A stretch of 64,000 nucleotides of DNA from NCBI GenBank assembly GCA_027490095.1, contig JAIXYT010000014.1, positions 1 to 64,000 of the forward strand, given 5' to 3'. Source of the stretch: Sphingomonadales bacterium. Lineage in GTDB: Bacteria > Pseudomonadota > Alphaproteobacteria > Sphingomonadales > Sphingomonadaceae. The notes beneath the pieces were generated by a model. That model was not told the origin of the DNA. It worked only from the letters and a program-made list of their open reading frames with translations, and made no database searches. This document shows, piece after piece, positions 51,947 through 62,265 of this stretch. Each line of letters starts with the position of its first letter. Within the stretch, counting starts at the first letter, position 1. The position numbers and the translations under genes are program-made.

Positions 51947-53434
51947 CTACCCCAGCGCCTTCTTCAGCAGTTCGTTCACAACCGCCGGGTTCGCCTTGCC
52001 GCCGCTCGCCTTCATTACCTGGCCCACGAAGAAGCCGAACAGCTTGTCCTTGCCGCCGCGATAGTCGGCGACCTTGTCGGCATTCGCCGCCATCACCTCG
52101 ACAATGGCCGCCTCCAGCGCGCCGGTGTCCGACACCTGCTTCAGCCCGCGCGCCTCGGCGATCGCGCCCGGGTCCTCGCGCGTCTCCAGCATGATCTCGA
52201 ACACCTGCTTCGCCAACGGGCCCGACAGCGTCCCGTCCGCCACCAGCGCCAACAGCTCGGCGCCCTGCGCCGGGCTCACAGGGCTCTCGCCAATCTCCAG
52301 GCCAAGCCGGTTCAGCGCCCCGAACAGTTCGCCGGTCATCCAGTTCGCAGCCTTCTCGGCAACGTCCTTCGCCGGCTTGTCCTGCCGCTTCGCACTGTCG
52401 GCCAGCAGAGCCTCGAACCAGTTCGACTGGTCCACGTCCGCCGTCAGCACGCCCGCCAGATAGGGCGAAAGCCCCAGTTCCGCCTCATAGCGCGCCCGGC
52501 GCGCAGCCGGCAGCTCGGGCAGGCTCGCCCGGCACGCCTCGATGAAGTCCTCGCTCAGCTCCAGCGGCAGCAGGTCGGGCTCCGGGAAATAGCGATAGTC
52601 GTGCGCATCCTCCTTGCTCCTCAGGCTCCGCGTCTCGCCCCGGTCGGGGTCGAACAGCCGCGTCTCCTGGGCAATCGAGCCCCCCTCTTCCAGGATCGCG
52701 ATCTGGCGCGTCGCCTCGGCCACGATCGCCTGCTGGATGAAGCGGATCGAGTTCACGTTCTTGATCTCGCAGCGCGTGCCGAACGGCGCACCCGCCTTGC
52801 GCACAGACACGTTCACGTCCGCCCGCATGGAGCCTTCCTGCATGTTGCCGTCGCACGAACCGATCGCCCGCACGATCGCCCGCAGCGCCGCCACATAGGC
52901 GCCCGCTTCCGCCGGCGAGCGCATGTCGGGCTTCGACACGATCTCCATCAGCGCCACGCCCGAACGGTTCAGGTCGACATAGCTGCTCGTCGGCGACAGG
53001 TCGTGGATCGACTTCCCCGCATCCTGCTCCAGGTGGATCCGCTCGATCCCGACTGTCGTCCGCGCGCCCTCCTCGGTCTCGATCTCCAGTGCGCCTTCGC
53101 CCACCACCGGGTGCTGATATTGCGAGATCTGGTAACCCTGCGGCAGGTCCGCGTAGAAATAATTCTTCCGGTCGAACCGGCTCCAGCGGTTGATCTTCGC
53201 GCCAAGCGCCAGGCCCGTCCGCACGGCCTGCGCAACGCATTCGCCGTTCAGCACCGGCAACATGCCGGGCATCGCCGCATCCACCAGGCTCACCTGGGAA
53301 TTGGGCTCGCCGCCAAACACGGTCGCAGCGCCGGAAAACAGCTTGGACTGCGAGATCACCTGGGCATGCACTTCCAGCCCGATCACCAGCTCCCAGGGGC
53401 CTGTGCGGCCTTCGATCACATATGGGTCTGCCAT
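51947..53434 (-). CDS. gatB: Asp-tRNA(Asn)/Glu-tRNA(Gln) amidotransferase subunit B
   Basis: 495 residues. [77 protein letters not shown] and [16 protein letters not shown] are GatB hallmarks. A C-terminal GatB/YqeY tail ends [20 protein letters not shown]. It forms GatCAB with gatC and gatA, encoded 1.7 kb upstream on the same strand. Confidence 0.97.
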   Translation of the reverse strand: MADPYVIEGRTGPWELVIGLEVHAQVISQSKLFSGAATVFGGEPNSQVSLVDAAMPGMLPVLNGECVAQAVRTGLALGAKINRWSRFDRKNYFYADLPQGYQISQYQHPVVGEGALEIETEEGARTTVGIERIHLEQDAGKSIHDLSPTSSYVDLNRSGVALMEIVSKPDMRSPAEAGAYVAALRAIVRAIGSCDGNMQEGSMRADVNVSVRKAGAPFGTRCEIKNVNSIRFIQQAIVAEATRQIAILEEGGSIAQETRLFDPDRGETRSLRSKEDAHDYRYFPEPDLLPLELSEDFIEACRASLPELPAARRARYEAELGLSPYLAGVLTADVDQSNWFEALLADSAKRQDKPAKDVAEKAANWMTGELFGALNRLGLEIGESPVSPAQGAELLALVADGTLSGPLAKQVFEIMLETREDPGAIAEARGLKQVSDTGALEAAIVEVMAANADKVADYRGGKDKLFGFFVGQVMKASGGKANPAVVNELLKKALG

Positions 53435-53566
53435 GCGCAGCCTCTTGGCGTGCCCGCGCGTTCAAGACAAGAGCAGGCACGGCAGCCAGCTTGTGCGGCA
53501 TGGGCGCGCTGGCTACAGCCGATATTGCAGCGCAGCAGGGCAGCCGCTGGAAGAGGGGCAAGGGTC

Positions 53567-55204
53567 GTGGCAGGGCAAGCGACACGAGGGTTCGAACCTC
53601 AGCTGGACCAGGCAGCGCCCGTCGCCCTGTGGGTGCCGGCGCTCATCTTCGCGCTGATGCTGGTCCCGCTCGCGCTCACGCCGATGATCCCTGCGGTCGA
53701 TTTTAACGACCACCTGCTGCGCTACTGGATCCTGGCCGACAACGGCGCCACGCCGGTGCTCGCCGACAACTACACGCCCCGCTGGGCCCTGCTGTCGAAC
53801 CTCGGCATGGACTTCATCGGAACGGGCCTCCTGATGCTGATGGAGCCGCTGCCGGCCGGCAAGCTGCTGGCAGCACTCGTGCTCCTGGCACCCGTGCTGG
53901 GCGTGCTGTATCTTGGGCACGCCGTGCAGGGGCGGATCACGCTCTTCACCTGCCTCCTTGCCGCCATGCTGGGCTACAGCCTGATCTTCACCTGGGGGTT
54001 CGCCAACTTCCTGCTGGGGCTCGCGCTGCTGCTCTTCGGAATGGGCTGGTGGATCCGCATGGCAGGCCGCCCCGGGCTCCAGCTCGCCGGCGCGATCCTC
54101 ATCGGCATCGTCCTCATCGTCGTCCACGCCCTGGCCTTCGGCGTCTGGGGGCTGATGCTCGGCTGCATCGAGCTTGCGCTGGCCTTCGCCGCCGGCCGGC
54201 CGACGCTCGGAAACCTTCTGCTCCGCGCGCTTCGGCTGGTGTCCGTGGCGATCCTCCCCGCCGTCTATTTCCTCTCGTCCCGCACGGCCGAGGCGCCACA
54301 GGGCGTCACGGCCGCCGTCGGCAACCTGGGCGCCCATGCAGAGCGCGGCAACCTCGCTGGGCGGGTGCTGGAAGAGGTCGTCAAGCGGCTGGACCTGCTG
54401 CTCCGCATCGCGGATTCGATCAACCCCTGGCCCGACCGCGTGATCGGCCTGCTGCTCTGGGCCGTGGTGCTGGGCGGGCTCATCCTGGGCGCACTCCGGC
54501 TCGCGCCCGTCCTCCGGGTCGCCGCCGCGCTCGCCTTCATCCTCGTGCTGGTGCTGCCGCCCAACCTGTTCGGCAGCGGCTACACCAACGACCGCATGCC
54601 CCTGCTGCTGATGGCGCTGCTCGCCGCCGGCCTGTCCCCGGTCGCGAGCCACCCGCACATGCGCCGGCTCACCACCCTGCTGGCGATCCTGCTGGCAGCC
54701 CACCTCGCCCTCGTCACAAGCAGCTACCTGCGCGCCGGCGCACATTTCCGGGACTATCTCGCCCAGGTCCACCCGCTCGACCTCGGGCGAACGGCGGCCG
54801 CGCTCCACTTCCGCGGCGCCGACCGGCTGGGCTACCTGCCCTTCTGCTCCGGGCTGCTGCCCGCGCTCACCTTCACCAAGGGCATGGCGGTGCCCACCTT
54901 CGCCACGCCCAGCCAGCAACCGCTCGACACCGACGGGCCGCTCAAGGCCGCCGTCACGGCACGCAACCAGGTCGAGCCCCGGTCCGAGCGGATCAAGTTC
55001 CTGAAAGGCGCCCCCGTCGAGCTCCGCCAGCAGCGGATCGCCCGCCAGTTCAGCTACGGCTTCGACACCATCGTCGCCTGCGACGGCGACGGCCCGGTTC
55101 CCTCCAGCGCCGACATCAAGCGCGTGGCCGCCGGCCCCTTCTGGGGCGTCTACCGCCCCGGGGCTGCGCCCGGCGTCACCACCACCGCACCGGCGCCGCG
55201 CTGA
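53567..55204 (+). CDS. Hypothetical polytopic membrane protein
   Basis: 545 residues from GTG 53567 (GAGGGGCAAGGG just upstream). About ten hydrophobic helices, such as [54 protein letters not shown] and [19 protein letters not shown], are followed by a soluble C-terminal domain of about 150 residues. The D-F-N-D-H sequence after helix 1 recalls the acidic first loop of GT-C glycosyltransferases, but the family cannot be fixed. It overlaps the gatA 3' end by 29 bp and is divergent from gatB. Confidence 0.75.
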   Translation: MAGQATRGFEPQLDQAAPVALWVPALIFALMLVPLALTPMIPAVDFNDHLLRYWILADNGATPVLADNYTPRWALLSNLGMDFIGTGLLMLMEPLPAGKLLAALVLLAPVLGVLYLGHAVQGRITLFTCLLAAMLGYSLIFTWGFANFLLGLALLLFGMGWWIRMAGRPGLQLAGAILIGIVLIVVHALAFGVWGLMLGCIELALAFAAGRPTLGNLLLRALRLVSVAILPAVYFLSSRTAEAPQGVTAAVGNLGAHAERGNLAGRVLEEVVKRLDLLLRIADSINPWPDRVIGLLLWAVVLGGLILGALRLAPVLRVAAALAFILVLVLPPNLFGSGYTNDRMPLLLMALLAAGLSPVASHPHMRRLTTLLAILLAAHLALVTSSYLRAGAHFRDYLAQVHPLDLGRTAAALHFRGADRLGYLPFCSGLLPALTFTKGMAVPTFATPSQQPLDTDGPLKAAVTARNQVEPRSERIKFLKGAPVELRQQRIARQFSYGFDTIVACDGDGPVPSSADIKRVAAGPFWGVYRPGAAPGVTTTAPAPR

Positions 55205-56654
55205 ACCCGGCCCGGCTCTCCAGCGCAAACGCCGCGTCCAGCACCCCCATCTCGTCGAGCGGCCGCCCGATCAGCTGCAAGCCCAGCGGCAATCCCTGCC
55301 CGTCCAGCCCCGCCGGGATCGACATCGCAGGCAGCCCCGCAAGGCTCGCCGGCACGGTGAACACGTCATTCAGGAACATCGCGATCGGGTCGGCCGTCTT
55401 CGCCCCCAGCTCGAAGGCGCCGGTCGGCGCGGTCGGCGTCAGCAGCAGGTCGCAGGCCTCGAACGCGCGCGCGAAATCCTGCGCGATCAGCGCCCGCACC
55501 TTCTGCGCCTTCAGATAGTATGCGTCATAGTAACCGGCCGAAAGCACATAGGTGCCGATCATGATCCGCCGCTTCACCTCGGCGCCGAACCCGGCGGCGC
55601 GGGTGGCGGCATACATGTCCGAAAGGCTGCCGCCATCGGGCGCAACACGCAGGCCATAGCGAACCCCGTCATAGCGCGCGAGGTTCGACGAGGCCTCGGC
55701 CGGCGCCACCACATAATAGGTCGGCAGCGCCTCCTTCGTGTGCGGCAGCGACACTTCCACGATCTCGGCGCCCGCATCGCGCGCCCAGTCGATCCCCTTC
55801 TGCCAGAGGTCCTCCAGCACCGGGTCCATGCCGTCGACCCGATATTCCTTGGGGATGCCGATCCGCTTGCCCTTCAGCGAACCGGTCAGCCCGCCGGCAT
55901 AATGCGGCACCGGCACATCCAGGCTGGTCGAATCCTTCGGGTCGTATCCCGCCATCGCCTCCAGCACGAGCGCACAATCCGTCACGTCGCGCGCCAGCAC
56001 ACCGGCCTGGTCCAGCGACGAGGCAAAGGCGATCACCCCCCAGCGCGAACAGCGCCCATAGGTCGGCTTGATCCCGGCAATGCCCGTGAACGCCGCCGGC
56101 TGCCGGATGGAGCCCCCCGTGTCCGTCCCCGTCGCAGCCGCGCACAGCCGCGCGGCCACAGCCGCCGAAGACCCCCCCGAAGACCCGCCCGGCACCAGCT
56201 TCGCCGTCGATCCTTGCGCCCGCCAGGGCGAGATCACCGGCCCATAGGCCGAGGTCTCGTTCGAAGACCCCATGGCGAACTCGTCCAGGTTCAGCTTGCC
56301 CAGCATCGCCGCACCCGCCGCAAACAGCTTCGCCGTCACCGTGCTTTCGTAGGTCGGCACAAAGCCCATCAGGATCCGGCTCGAGGCAGTCGTCTCCACG
56401 CCCTTGGTACAAAACAGGTCCTTGATCCCCAGCGGAATGCCCGCCAGCAACCCGGCCTCGCCGCGGGCAAGCGCCCCGTCGGCGGCGTCCGCCGCCGCCA
56501 GCGCATGATCAGGCGTCTCCACCAAAAAGGCGTTCAGCGGCCGCGCGGCTTCCACGGCCTCCACATGCGCCGTCACCAGCTCGCGCGCCGAGAACTGCTT
56601 CGCCTTCAGCCCGGCGCGCATCGCGGCCAGCGACAGATCGGTCAGCCCGGCCAC
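55176..56654 (-). CDS. gatA: Asp-tRNA(Asn)/Glu-tRNA(Gln) amidotransferase subunit A
   Basis: 492 residues from GTG 56654. Amidase signature: catalytic lysine in [15 protein letters not shown], then [17 protein letters not shown] with the cis-Ser and [17 protein letters not shown] with the nucleophile Ser; [20 protein letters not shown] follows. It releases ammonia from glutamine for GatB. The GTG overlaps the gatC stop as TAGTG, so translation is coupled. Confidence 0.97.
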   Translation of the reverse strand: MAGLTDLSLAAMRAGLKAKQFSARELVTAHVEAVEAARPLNAFLVETPDHALAAADAADGALARGEAGLLAGIPLGIKDLFCTKGVETTASSRILMGFVPTYESTVTAKLFAAGAAMLGKLNLDEFAMGSSNETSAYGPVISPWRAQGSTAKLVPGGSSGGSSAAVAARLCAAATGTDTGGSIRQPAAFTGIAGIKPTYGRCSRWGVIAFASSLDQAGVLARDVTDCALVLEAMAGYDPKDSTSLDVPVPHYAGGLTGSLKGKRIGIPKEYRVDGMDPVLEDLWQKGIDWARDAGAEIVEVSLPHTKEALPTYYVVAPAEASSNLARYDGVRYGLRVAPDGGSLSDMYAATRAAGFGAEVKRRIMIGTYVLSAGYYDAYYLKAQKVRALIAQDFARAFEACDLLLTPTAPTGAFELGAKTADPIAMFLNDVFTVPASLAGLPAMSIPAGLDGQGLPLGLQLIGRPLDEMGVLDAAFALESRAGFSAAPVRWW

Positions 56655-56941
56655 TATTCGATCACCTTGGGAACCGCGAAGAAGCCGTGCGCCGCCTGCG
56701 GTGCATTCGCCAGCACATCGGCCTGGATGTTGCCGTCGCTGATCACGTCGGCCCGCCACGCCCGCGTCAGCGGAATGACGGCATCCATCGGCTGCACGTC
56801 ACCGGTGTCGACAGCCTGCAGCTGGTCGATCCAGCCCAGGATGCTGTTCAGCTCCCCGGTCAGGTGCGGCACCTCTGCGGGCGCCAGTTTCAACCGCGCG
56901 AGCCCGGCGACCCGCAACACCATCTTGTCGTCAACAGCCAT
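56654..56941 (-). CDS. gatC: Asp-tRNA(Asn)/Glu-tRNA(Gln) amidotransferase subunit C
   Basis: 95 residues. [20 protein letters not shown] at the start, [16 protein letters not shown] in the middle, and [14 protein letters not shown] with the C-terminal [10 protein letters not shown] are typical of GatC, the small subunit that wraps and stabilises GatA. First gene of the gatC-gatA pair; 36 bp downstream of the acyl-CoA operon end, on the same strand. Confidence 0.95.
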   Translation of the reverse strand: MAVDDKMVLRVAGLARLKLAPAEVPHLTGELNSILGWIDQLQAVDTGDVQPMDAVIPLTRAWRADVISDGNIQADVLANAPQAAHGFFAVPKVIE

Positions 56942-56977
56942 GGGGCCGCGCCTAGCAGCGCCCCTTCGCCCCCGCAA

Positions 56978-58123
56978 CTACAGCATGGACGCGTCGACCT
57001 GTTGCCCCAGCAGCACCCGCCCCGCCAGCTCATAGGTCGCCGGCTGCACCATCATGTGCTGCGTCATCGCATGCGCGTCGCGAAACCGCCGCTGCAGCGG
57101 GCTCTCCAGGTACAGCGCCGAACCACCCCCCAGGTCATAGGCAATCCGCGTCACATCCGCCGCCGTCCGCACCATGTGCGTCGCCGCCAGCCGCAGCCGC
57201 GCGCGCATCTCCAGCGACACCTCGCCCGCGCTGCCGGCACTGTCCCAAGCCCGGTCCAGCGTCTCGAACAGCAGCGCCCGCGCACCGGTCAGCAGAGCCT
57301 CTGCTTTCGCAAACTCCACCTGCACCGTCGCCCGCTCGGCCGCCGACCGCGAAGACCCTGCAGGCCGCCGGCTGGAAAGCCCCGCCTGCAGCGCATCCAG
57401 CGCCGCCCGCGCATTGCCGCTGGCAGCGCCAGCAATCCCCAGCGCCAGCAGGCCAAACACGGGAAACAGATACAGCCGCCCCTGCTCCACCGGCCTGTCC
57501 GCCACCAGGCTCACGCTGTGGTCCAGCGGCACCATCAGGTCCTTGACCATCATGTCGCCCGATCCGGTGCCCTTCAGCCCGGCGGCATGCCAGCTGTCAA
57601 TCAGCTCCACCCTGTCCGCCGGCATCACCATCATCCGCGCATCCGGCCGCCCGTCCCGCATCCGGGGCGCCCCGCCCTCCTGCACAACGCACCCACCGAA
57701 CAGCCAGCGGCAGTTGGCGCTCCCCGACGCCCAGCTCCACCGCCCGGACACCCGGTAATGGTCGCCCTCCACATGCGCCTTCCCCATCGGCGCGAACACG
57801 CCCCCGGTGATCATGTCGGGGTCCGCCACCATCCCCGCCGCCACGTCATGCGGCAGATAGGCAAGGCTGACAGTGGTGGTCGATCCGATCATCACGCACC
57901 AGCCGGCCGAGGCGTCGGCTTCCGCCACAGCCTCGATGACGCGCACGATGTCGGCCGGCGGCAATTCATCACCCCCCAGAGACTTCGGCGTCGCAATCCG
58001 GAACAGCCCGACCTTCGCCATCTCGGCCGCCAGGTCCGCCGGCAACCGCCGCCCAGCCTCCATCTCCTCGGCCCGCGCCGAGATCCGCGCCTGCAGCGCC
58101 CGCGCAGACTCCAGCGCCGTCAC
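56978..58123 (-). CDS. Acyl-CoA dehydrogenase family protein (type-2 C-terminal domain)
   Basis: 381 residues from GTG 58123. N-terminal helical domain (RISARAEEMEAGRRLPADL, VGLFRIATPKSLGGDELPP), middle beta domain (VSGRWSWASGSANCRWLFGG) and a C-terminal helical domain of the Acyl-CoA_dh_2 kind (ALGIAGAASGNARAALDALQ). This subgroup includes flavin monooxygenases such as HsaA as well as dehydrogenases, so the reaction is open. GTGA overlap with the upstream dehydrogenase suggests a two-subunit enzyme. Confidence 0.85.
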   Translation of the reverse strand: MTALESARALQARISARAEEMEAGRRLPADLAAEMAKVGLFRIATPKSLGGDELPPADIVRVIEAVAEADASAGWCVMIGSTTTVSLAYLPHDVAAGMVADPDMITGGVFAPMGKAHVEGDHYRVSGRWSWASGSANCRWLFGGCVVQEGGAPRMRDGRPDARMMVMPADRVELIDSWHAAGLKGTGSGDMMVKDLMVPLDHSVSLVADRPVEQGRLYLFPVFGLLALGIAGAASGNARAALDALQAGLSSRRPAGSSRSAAERATVQVEFAKAEALLTGARALLFETLDRAWDSAGSAGEVSLEMRARLRLAATHMVRTAADVTRIAYDLGGGSALYLESPLQRRFRDAHAMTQHMMVQPATYELAGRVLLGQQVDASML

Positions 58124-59286
58124 AACTTCATCAGGCTGGCAAGATTGTTGCGCTGCATGTCGCTCGACCCGCCGACGATCGGCATCCCCAGCAGGTCGCG
58201 CACATGCCGCTCCATCTCGTAGGCGTCCGACATCGCATAGGCCCCCATCACCTGCTGGCAGGCGAGCGCGATCTCCACGCCCGTGTCGGCGATGAACAGC
58301 TTCGCCATGCTGGTCTCGACCGAACAGGGCCGCCCCTCGTTCGCAAGCCAGGCCGCATGATAGAGCATGTGCCGGCAGGCCTCCAGCTTGGTGGCCGCCG
58401 TCACCAGCTTGTGGCGGATCGCCTGGTGCTGGCTGATGGCCTTGCCGAACTGCACCCGCTCCTGCGCATATGCCCAGGCCTCCTTGCATGCCGCCTGCGC
58501 AATCCCGAAGGCCGTCGCCGAAATCTCGATCTTCTCCACATCCAGCGCGCGCCCCGCCAGCAGCTTCCACCCCTGGTTCCACATCTCGCGACCACCAACG
58601 ATGTTCGAAGCCGGAATCCGCACATTGTCGAAGAACACGTCCTGGCTGTCCGTATAGCGCAGGTTCGAATGCTCGATGCCCTGCATGCGAATGCCGGGCG
58701 TATCCGTCGGGATCAGCAGGAAGCTCAAGTTCCGGTAGCGCTGGTCCGCCGGCCCCGAGCGCACCAGGCAATAGATCACATCCGCCCAGTCGGCCCCCGT
58801 GCACCAGCGCTTGGCGCCGTTCACGACCACCGTGTCGCCGTCCAGCTCGGCCCGCGTCTCCACGCTGGCCAGGTCGCCGCCAACATTCGGCTCCGAAAGC
58901 CCATAAGCAAAGAACAGCTCGCCCTTCGCCAGCCGCGGCAGATACTCCGCCTTCTGCTCCGGCGAGCCATTCTCGCTCAGGTTCATGCCCCCATAGAAAG
59001 CCGTGTGGATATAGGGCCCCGCCAGGAAGGCCCCCGCCGCCGCCAGCTCCTCGATCACGGCAACCGCCGCCACCAGATCCTGCCCCGCGCCCCCATATTC
59101 GGCCGGCACGGTCAGCGCCGTCAGCCCCAGCGCGTTCAGCTTCGCATACACATCCCGCGGCCAGCTGTGCGCCTTGTCCCACGCAATCCGCTTCTCCCGC
59201 GGCGCCTCCGCCGCCACGAAGCGCCGCAGCTGGTCGCGGATCTCCGCCACATGGGCGGGCTCGTCGATAAAGGTCTGCCGCATCAT
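58120..59286 (-). CDS. Acyl-CoA dehydrogenase family protein (catalytic Glu replaced)
   Basis: 388 residues. Complete ACAD fold: LTALTVPAEYGGAGQDLVAA, FFAYGLSEPNVGGDLASVET, VVNGAKRWCTGADWADVIYC and QFGKAISQHQAIRHKLVTAA. Near the C-terminus the family motif YEGTSEI reads VGGSSDM, so the canonical catalytic Glu corresponds to Gly372. Loss of this residue is known in one subunit of heteromeric ACADs for side-chain degradation. ATGA-type overlaps join it to the crotonase and the second dehydrogenase. Confidence 0.9.
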   Translation of the reverse strand: MMRQTFIDEPAHVAEIRDQLRRFVAAEAPREKRIAWDKAHSWPRDVYAKLNALGLTALTVPAEYGGAGQDLVAAVAVIEELAAAGAFLAGPYIHTAFYGGMNLSENGSPEQKAEYLPRLAKGELFFAYGLSEPNVGGDLASVETRAELDGDTVVVNGAKRWCTGADWADVIYCLVRSGPADQRYRNLSFLLIPTDTPGIRMQGIEHSNLRYTDSQDVFFDNVRIPASNIVGGREMWNQGWKLLAGRALDVEKIEISATAFGIAQAACKEAWAYAQERVQFGKAISQHQAIRHKLVTAATKLEACRHMLYHAAWLANEGRPCSVETSMAKLFIADTGVEIALACQQVMGAYAMSDAYEMERHVRDLLGMPIVGGSSDMQRNNLASLMKL

Positions 59287-60089
59287 TCCCCCGTCAGATT
59301 GGGCTTGCGGCGTTCCCGAAAGGCAGCCACCGCCTCGGCCCGATCCGCCGTCATGTTGCTCAGCGTCTCATAGGCAATGCTCGCATCCATCGACTGGATC
59401 GCCAGCTGCTTCAGCGGCTGGTTCGCAACCACCTTGCTCCACCGGACGGCATGGCGCGGATTGCCCAGGATCTTGCCCCCAATCTCCGCCACCTTGGCGT
59501 CCAGCTGCTCGGCCGGCACCGCATGGTTGATCAAACCCATCTCGGCGGCCTTCACCGCCGGGATCATGTCCCCCGTCAGCAGATATTCCTTCGCCCGCGC
59601 ATAACCGATCAGCTGCGGCCAGATCACCGCCCCCCCGTCGCCAGCCACCAGCCCCACCTTCACATGCGGGTCGCCGATAACGGCCGTGTCCGCCGCCACG
59701 ATCACGTCGCACATCAGCGCAATCGTCGCCCCCAGCCCGGCGGCCGCCCCGTTCAGCCGGCAGATCACCGGCTTCTCGATGTCCAGCAGCGTCGTCACGA
59801 TCCGCTTCGCATCCCAGCCGATGTCGCGGAACAGCTTCGGATCGCGGATCTGCGCCTCGAACCAGTCGAAGTCGCCGCCGGCACAAAAGGCCCGCCCCTT
59901 CCCCGTCAGCACGATCAGGTCACTGTCGGGATCGCGCTGCAGGTCGGTAAACACCTGCGCCAGCTCGTCGTGCAACGCGCCATCGATCGCATTCACCGCC
60001 CCCGGCGCCGCAATGGCAGCCGTCAGCACCCGTCCCTCGCGGCTGAATTCGAACCGCGTATAGCGCCCCCAATCAATCTCAGCCGACAT
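59283..60089 (-). CDS. Crotonase-fold protein (enoyl-CoA hydratase/isomerase family)
   Basis: 268 residues. Oxyanion-hole region VLTGKGRAFCAGGDFDWFE and helix ICRLNGAAAGLGATIALMCD are clear. In hydratases two glutamates act, in GGGCEL and QPEI; here the positions read GLGATI (Thr122) and GDPHV (His142). A classical hydratase reaction is therefore doubtful; isomerase, lyase or thioesterase chemistry is possible. It overlaps the reductase upstream (11 bp) and the dehydrogenase downstream (4 bp). Confidence 0.9.
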   Translation of the reverse strand: MSAEIDWGRYTRFEFSREGRVLTAAIAAPGAVNAIDGALHDELAQVFTDLQRDPDSDLIVLTGKGRAFCAGGDFDWFEAQIRDPKLFRDIGWDAKRIVTTLLDIEKPVICRLNGAAAGLGATIALMCDVIVAADTAVIGDPHVKVGLVAGDGGAVIWPQLIGYARAKEYLLTGDMIPAVKAAEMGLINHAVPAEQLDAKVAEIGGKILGNPRHAVRWSKVVANQPLKQLAIQSMDASIAYETLSNMTADRAEAVAAFRERRKPNLTGE

Positions 60090-61083
60090 GCGCGATCCTC
60101 CGCCCGAAATCGCCACCCGCAAACAGCCCGGCAAACAGCCCGGGCAGGCTCTCGATCCCGTCCCCCAACACCTCGCGGGTCTTCAGCGCCCCATCCTTCA
60201 GCAGCCCCGCCACTTCCGACTGCGCGCCCGCGAACATGGGCAGGTCATCGAACACCACCAGCCCCTCCATCCTGAGCCGCCGCGCAATGAACTCCCGCGT
60301 GTTCCTGATGCCCGGCACCTGGTCGGGCGCCGTGTTGTAATCCGCCACCTGCCCCGAAATCACGATCCGCCCCCGCATCTTCATGCGCGGCAGCATCCGG
60401 TCGATCATCGCATTGCCCACATTGTCGAACAGGATGTCGATCCCTTGCGGAAAGGCCGCATCCACTGCCGCCTCCAGCCCCGGATCCCGGTAATCCAGCG
60501 CCACATCGAACCCGCACGCCTCCACCAGCCAGCGCCGTTTCTCCTCCGAACCGGCCAGCCCCACCACCTTCGAAGCCCCGAAATGCCGCGCCAGCTGCCC
60601 CGCCGTCGCCCCCACCGGCCCCGCCGCAGAGGTCACCAGCACCGTCTCGCCGGCCACGATCGCGGCCACCCGCTTCAACCCGAACCAGGCCGTCATCCCC
60701 GGCACCCCCAGCACCCCGATCCAGGCACTCTCGGGCACCCCGATCTCCGGCAGCGGAATGCAGTACCCGCGCCCACCCAGCAGCGCATGCGTCGCCCAGC
60801 CGCCGCCATGCGTCACCAGCGTGCCGACAGGAAACCGCTCATTCCGGCTCTCCACCACCCGCCCAACGCAGAATCCGTCCACCACCGCCCCCGGCGGAAG
60901 CGGCGGCGCATAGCTCGCGCCGGGGCTCAGCCGCGACCGCGTCCCCGGATCGGCCGAGACATAGGCATTGGCGACAAGGAACTTCCCCTCGCCCACCTCC
61001 GGCAGAGGCAGCTCCTCCACCCGAAAGTCGGCAGCCGTCGGCACACCGTCGATGTGGCGCACCAGCACCACCCGCTTCATCAT
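60079..61083 (-). CDS. MDR-family NADP-dependent oxidoreductase
   Basis: 334 residues. Leukotriene B4 dehydrogenase/CurA-like medium-chain reductase without structural zinc. LPLPEVGEGKFLVANAYVSA and DPGTRSRLS near the start, then GVPGMTAWFGLKRVAAIVAG, VLVTSAAGPVGATAGQLARH (cofactor loop) and DYNTAPDQVPGIRNT. It reduces activated C=C bonds using NADPH. First gene of the four-gene acyl-CoA operon; start at ATG 61083 or 61080. Divergent from the VOC gene. Confidence 0.92.
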   Translation of the reverse strand: MMKRVVLVRHIDGVPTAADFRVEELPLPEVGEGKFLVANAYVSADPGTRSRLSPGASYAPPLPPGAVVDGFCVGRVVESRNERFPVGTLVTHGGGWATHALLGGRGYCIPLPEIGVPESAWIGVLGVPGMTAWFGLKRVAAIVAGETVLVTSAAGPVGATAGQLARHFGASKVVGLAGSEEKRRWLVEACGFDVALDYRDPGLEAAVDAAFPQGIDILFDNVGNAMIDRMLPRMKMRGRIVISGQVADYNTAPDQVPGIRNTREFIARRLRMEGLVVFDDLPMFAGAQSEVAGLLKDGALKTREVLGDGIESLPGLFAGLFAGGDFGRRIAHVG

Positions 61084-61160
61084 TCCGCTCACTTGCCCTC
61101 CGCAGGTTTCCCTGTGCGTTTTTGCTTGGCCGCGAATTCCGGGCGCGGCACGGTGCCAAT

Positions 61161-61583
61161 ATGGAACCAAGAATCTCGATCGTCACGCTCGGAACCGCCG
61201 ACTTGGGGGCCGCCTGCACCTTCTGGGAGGCGATGGGCCTTGAGCGGAAGGCAAAGAGCACCCCTTCAATGGCCTTCTTCCAGCTGAACGGCCTGGTCCT
61301 CGGCCTCTACCCCTTCGACAAGCTCGCGAAAGACTGCCACCTCCCCGGCGGCCAGCCCGCCGGCGCGACAACAATCGCCTACAACGCCCGCTCCGAGGCC
61401 GACGCAGACGCCATCCTCGCCCAGGCCGTCGCAGCCGGCGCCACCCTCCACGTGCCGGCCCACAAGGCCTTCTGGGGCGGCTATTCCGGCTACTTCCTCG
61501 ACCCCGACGGCCACCCCTGGGAAGTCGCCTACAACCCCTTCTTCCCCCTGAACGACGACGGCACCGTCACCCTGCCGGACTGA
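61161..61583 (+). CDS. VOC (glyoxalase/bleomycin-resistance) family protein
   Basis: 140 residues, two beta-alpha-beta-beta-beta modules. Begins ISIVTLGTADLGAACTFWEA, has MAFFQLNGLVLGLYPFDKLA, and ends GYSGYFLDPDGHPWEVAYNP, the usual VOC close with a metal-ligand Glu in WEVAYN. The activity is unknown; members are lyases, dioxygenases or binding proteins. The 3' end overlaps the converging DsbA-family gene by 17 bp. Confidence 0.9.
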   Translation: MEPRISIVTLGTADLGAACTFWEAMGLERKAKSTPSMAFFQLNGLVLGLYPFDKLAKDCHLPGGQPAGATTIAYNARSEADADAILAQAVAAGATLHVPAHKAFWGGYSGYFLDPDGHPWEVAYNPFFPLNDDGTVTLPD

Positions 61584-62214
61584 GCGCCGCCATCTTCTTC
61601 AAGGCCAGCGCCAGCCGCTCCGGCTCCTGCGCCCCCATCACCATCCCCTTCTCGGCAATGATGAAGGTCGGCACCCCGGAAATCCCCATCTCCCACCATT
61701 TCTGCTCCAGCGCCCGCACCGCGTCCGCGCCTTCGTCACTCTCCAGCACAGCCTCAGCCGCCGCCCGGTCCAGCCCCGCGGCCTCCACCGCCCCCAGCAA
61801 CACCGCCCGGTCGCTCACATCGGCGCCTGCCGTGAAATAGGCCTCGAACAGCGCCAGTTTCAGCGCCGTCTGCTTCCCCGATTCTCGCGCCCAGTGCAGC
61901 AACCGGTGCGCATCAAAGGTGTTCCAGATCCGCTGCGATCGCCCCGAAAAGTCGATCCCCAAAGGCTCGGCAATCGCCTTCATCTGCTTGCCGCTAGCCT
62001 GGGACTGCTCCGGCGTCGCCCCATATTTCCGCCGCACATGCTCGGCGATGTCTTCGCCCTCGGGGGCCATCTTCGGGTTCAGCTCGAACGGATGCCAGCG
62101 GATATCCCCCTCCAGCCCCGCAATCGCCAGCGCCTTTTCCAGCTGCCGGTATCCGATGAAGCACCAGGGGCAGACCACGTCCGAAATCACGTCCACCTGA
62201 ATGCGCTGCGCCAT
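61567..62214 (-). CDS. DsbA family oxidoreductase (FrnE-like)
   Basis: 215 residues, no signal peptide. Thioredoxin-fold active site VISDVVCPWCFIGYRQLEK (CPWC), long helical insertion, and cis-Pro loop GISGVPTFIIAEKG. The WHPFELNPKMAPEG motif is shared by FrnE and 2-hydroxychromene-2-carboxylate isomerase-like proteins. It is probably a cytoplasmic thiol oxidoreductase or isomerase. Divergent from prfC, 51 bp away. Confidence 0.9.
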   Translation of the reverse strand: MAQRIQVDVISDVVCPWCFIGYRQLEKALAIAGLEGDIRWHPFELNPKMAPEGEDIAEHVRRKYGATPEQSQASGKQMKAIAEPLGIDFSGRSQRIWNTFDAHRLLHWARESGKQTALKLALFEAYFTAGADVSDRAVLLGAVEAAGLDRAAAEAVLESDEGADAVRALEQKWWEMGISGVPTFIIAEKGMVMGAQEPERLALALKKMAALSPAG

Positions 62215-62265
62215 GCGATCCTCCCGCCGATTGAGGCCCGCGCATATTCGCGCTAGGGCGCACCC

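Noticed and set aside
53588-53606. GGTTCGAACC, which resembles a tRNA T-loop
   Set aside because: No acceptor, D or anticodon stems around it, and it lies in the translated start of the polytopic membrane protein.
51947-56941. gat operon disrupted by an insertion
   Set aside because: All three gat genes are intact and the intervening membrane gene has normal GC-rich codon use. A split gat arrangement needs no mobile element.
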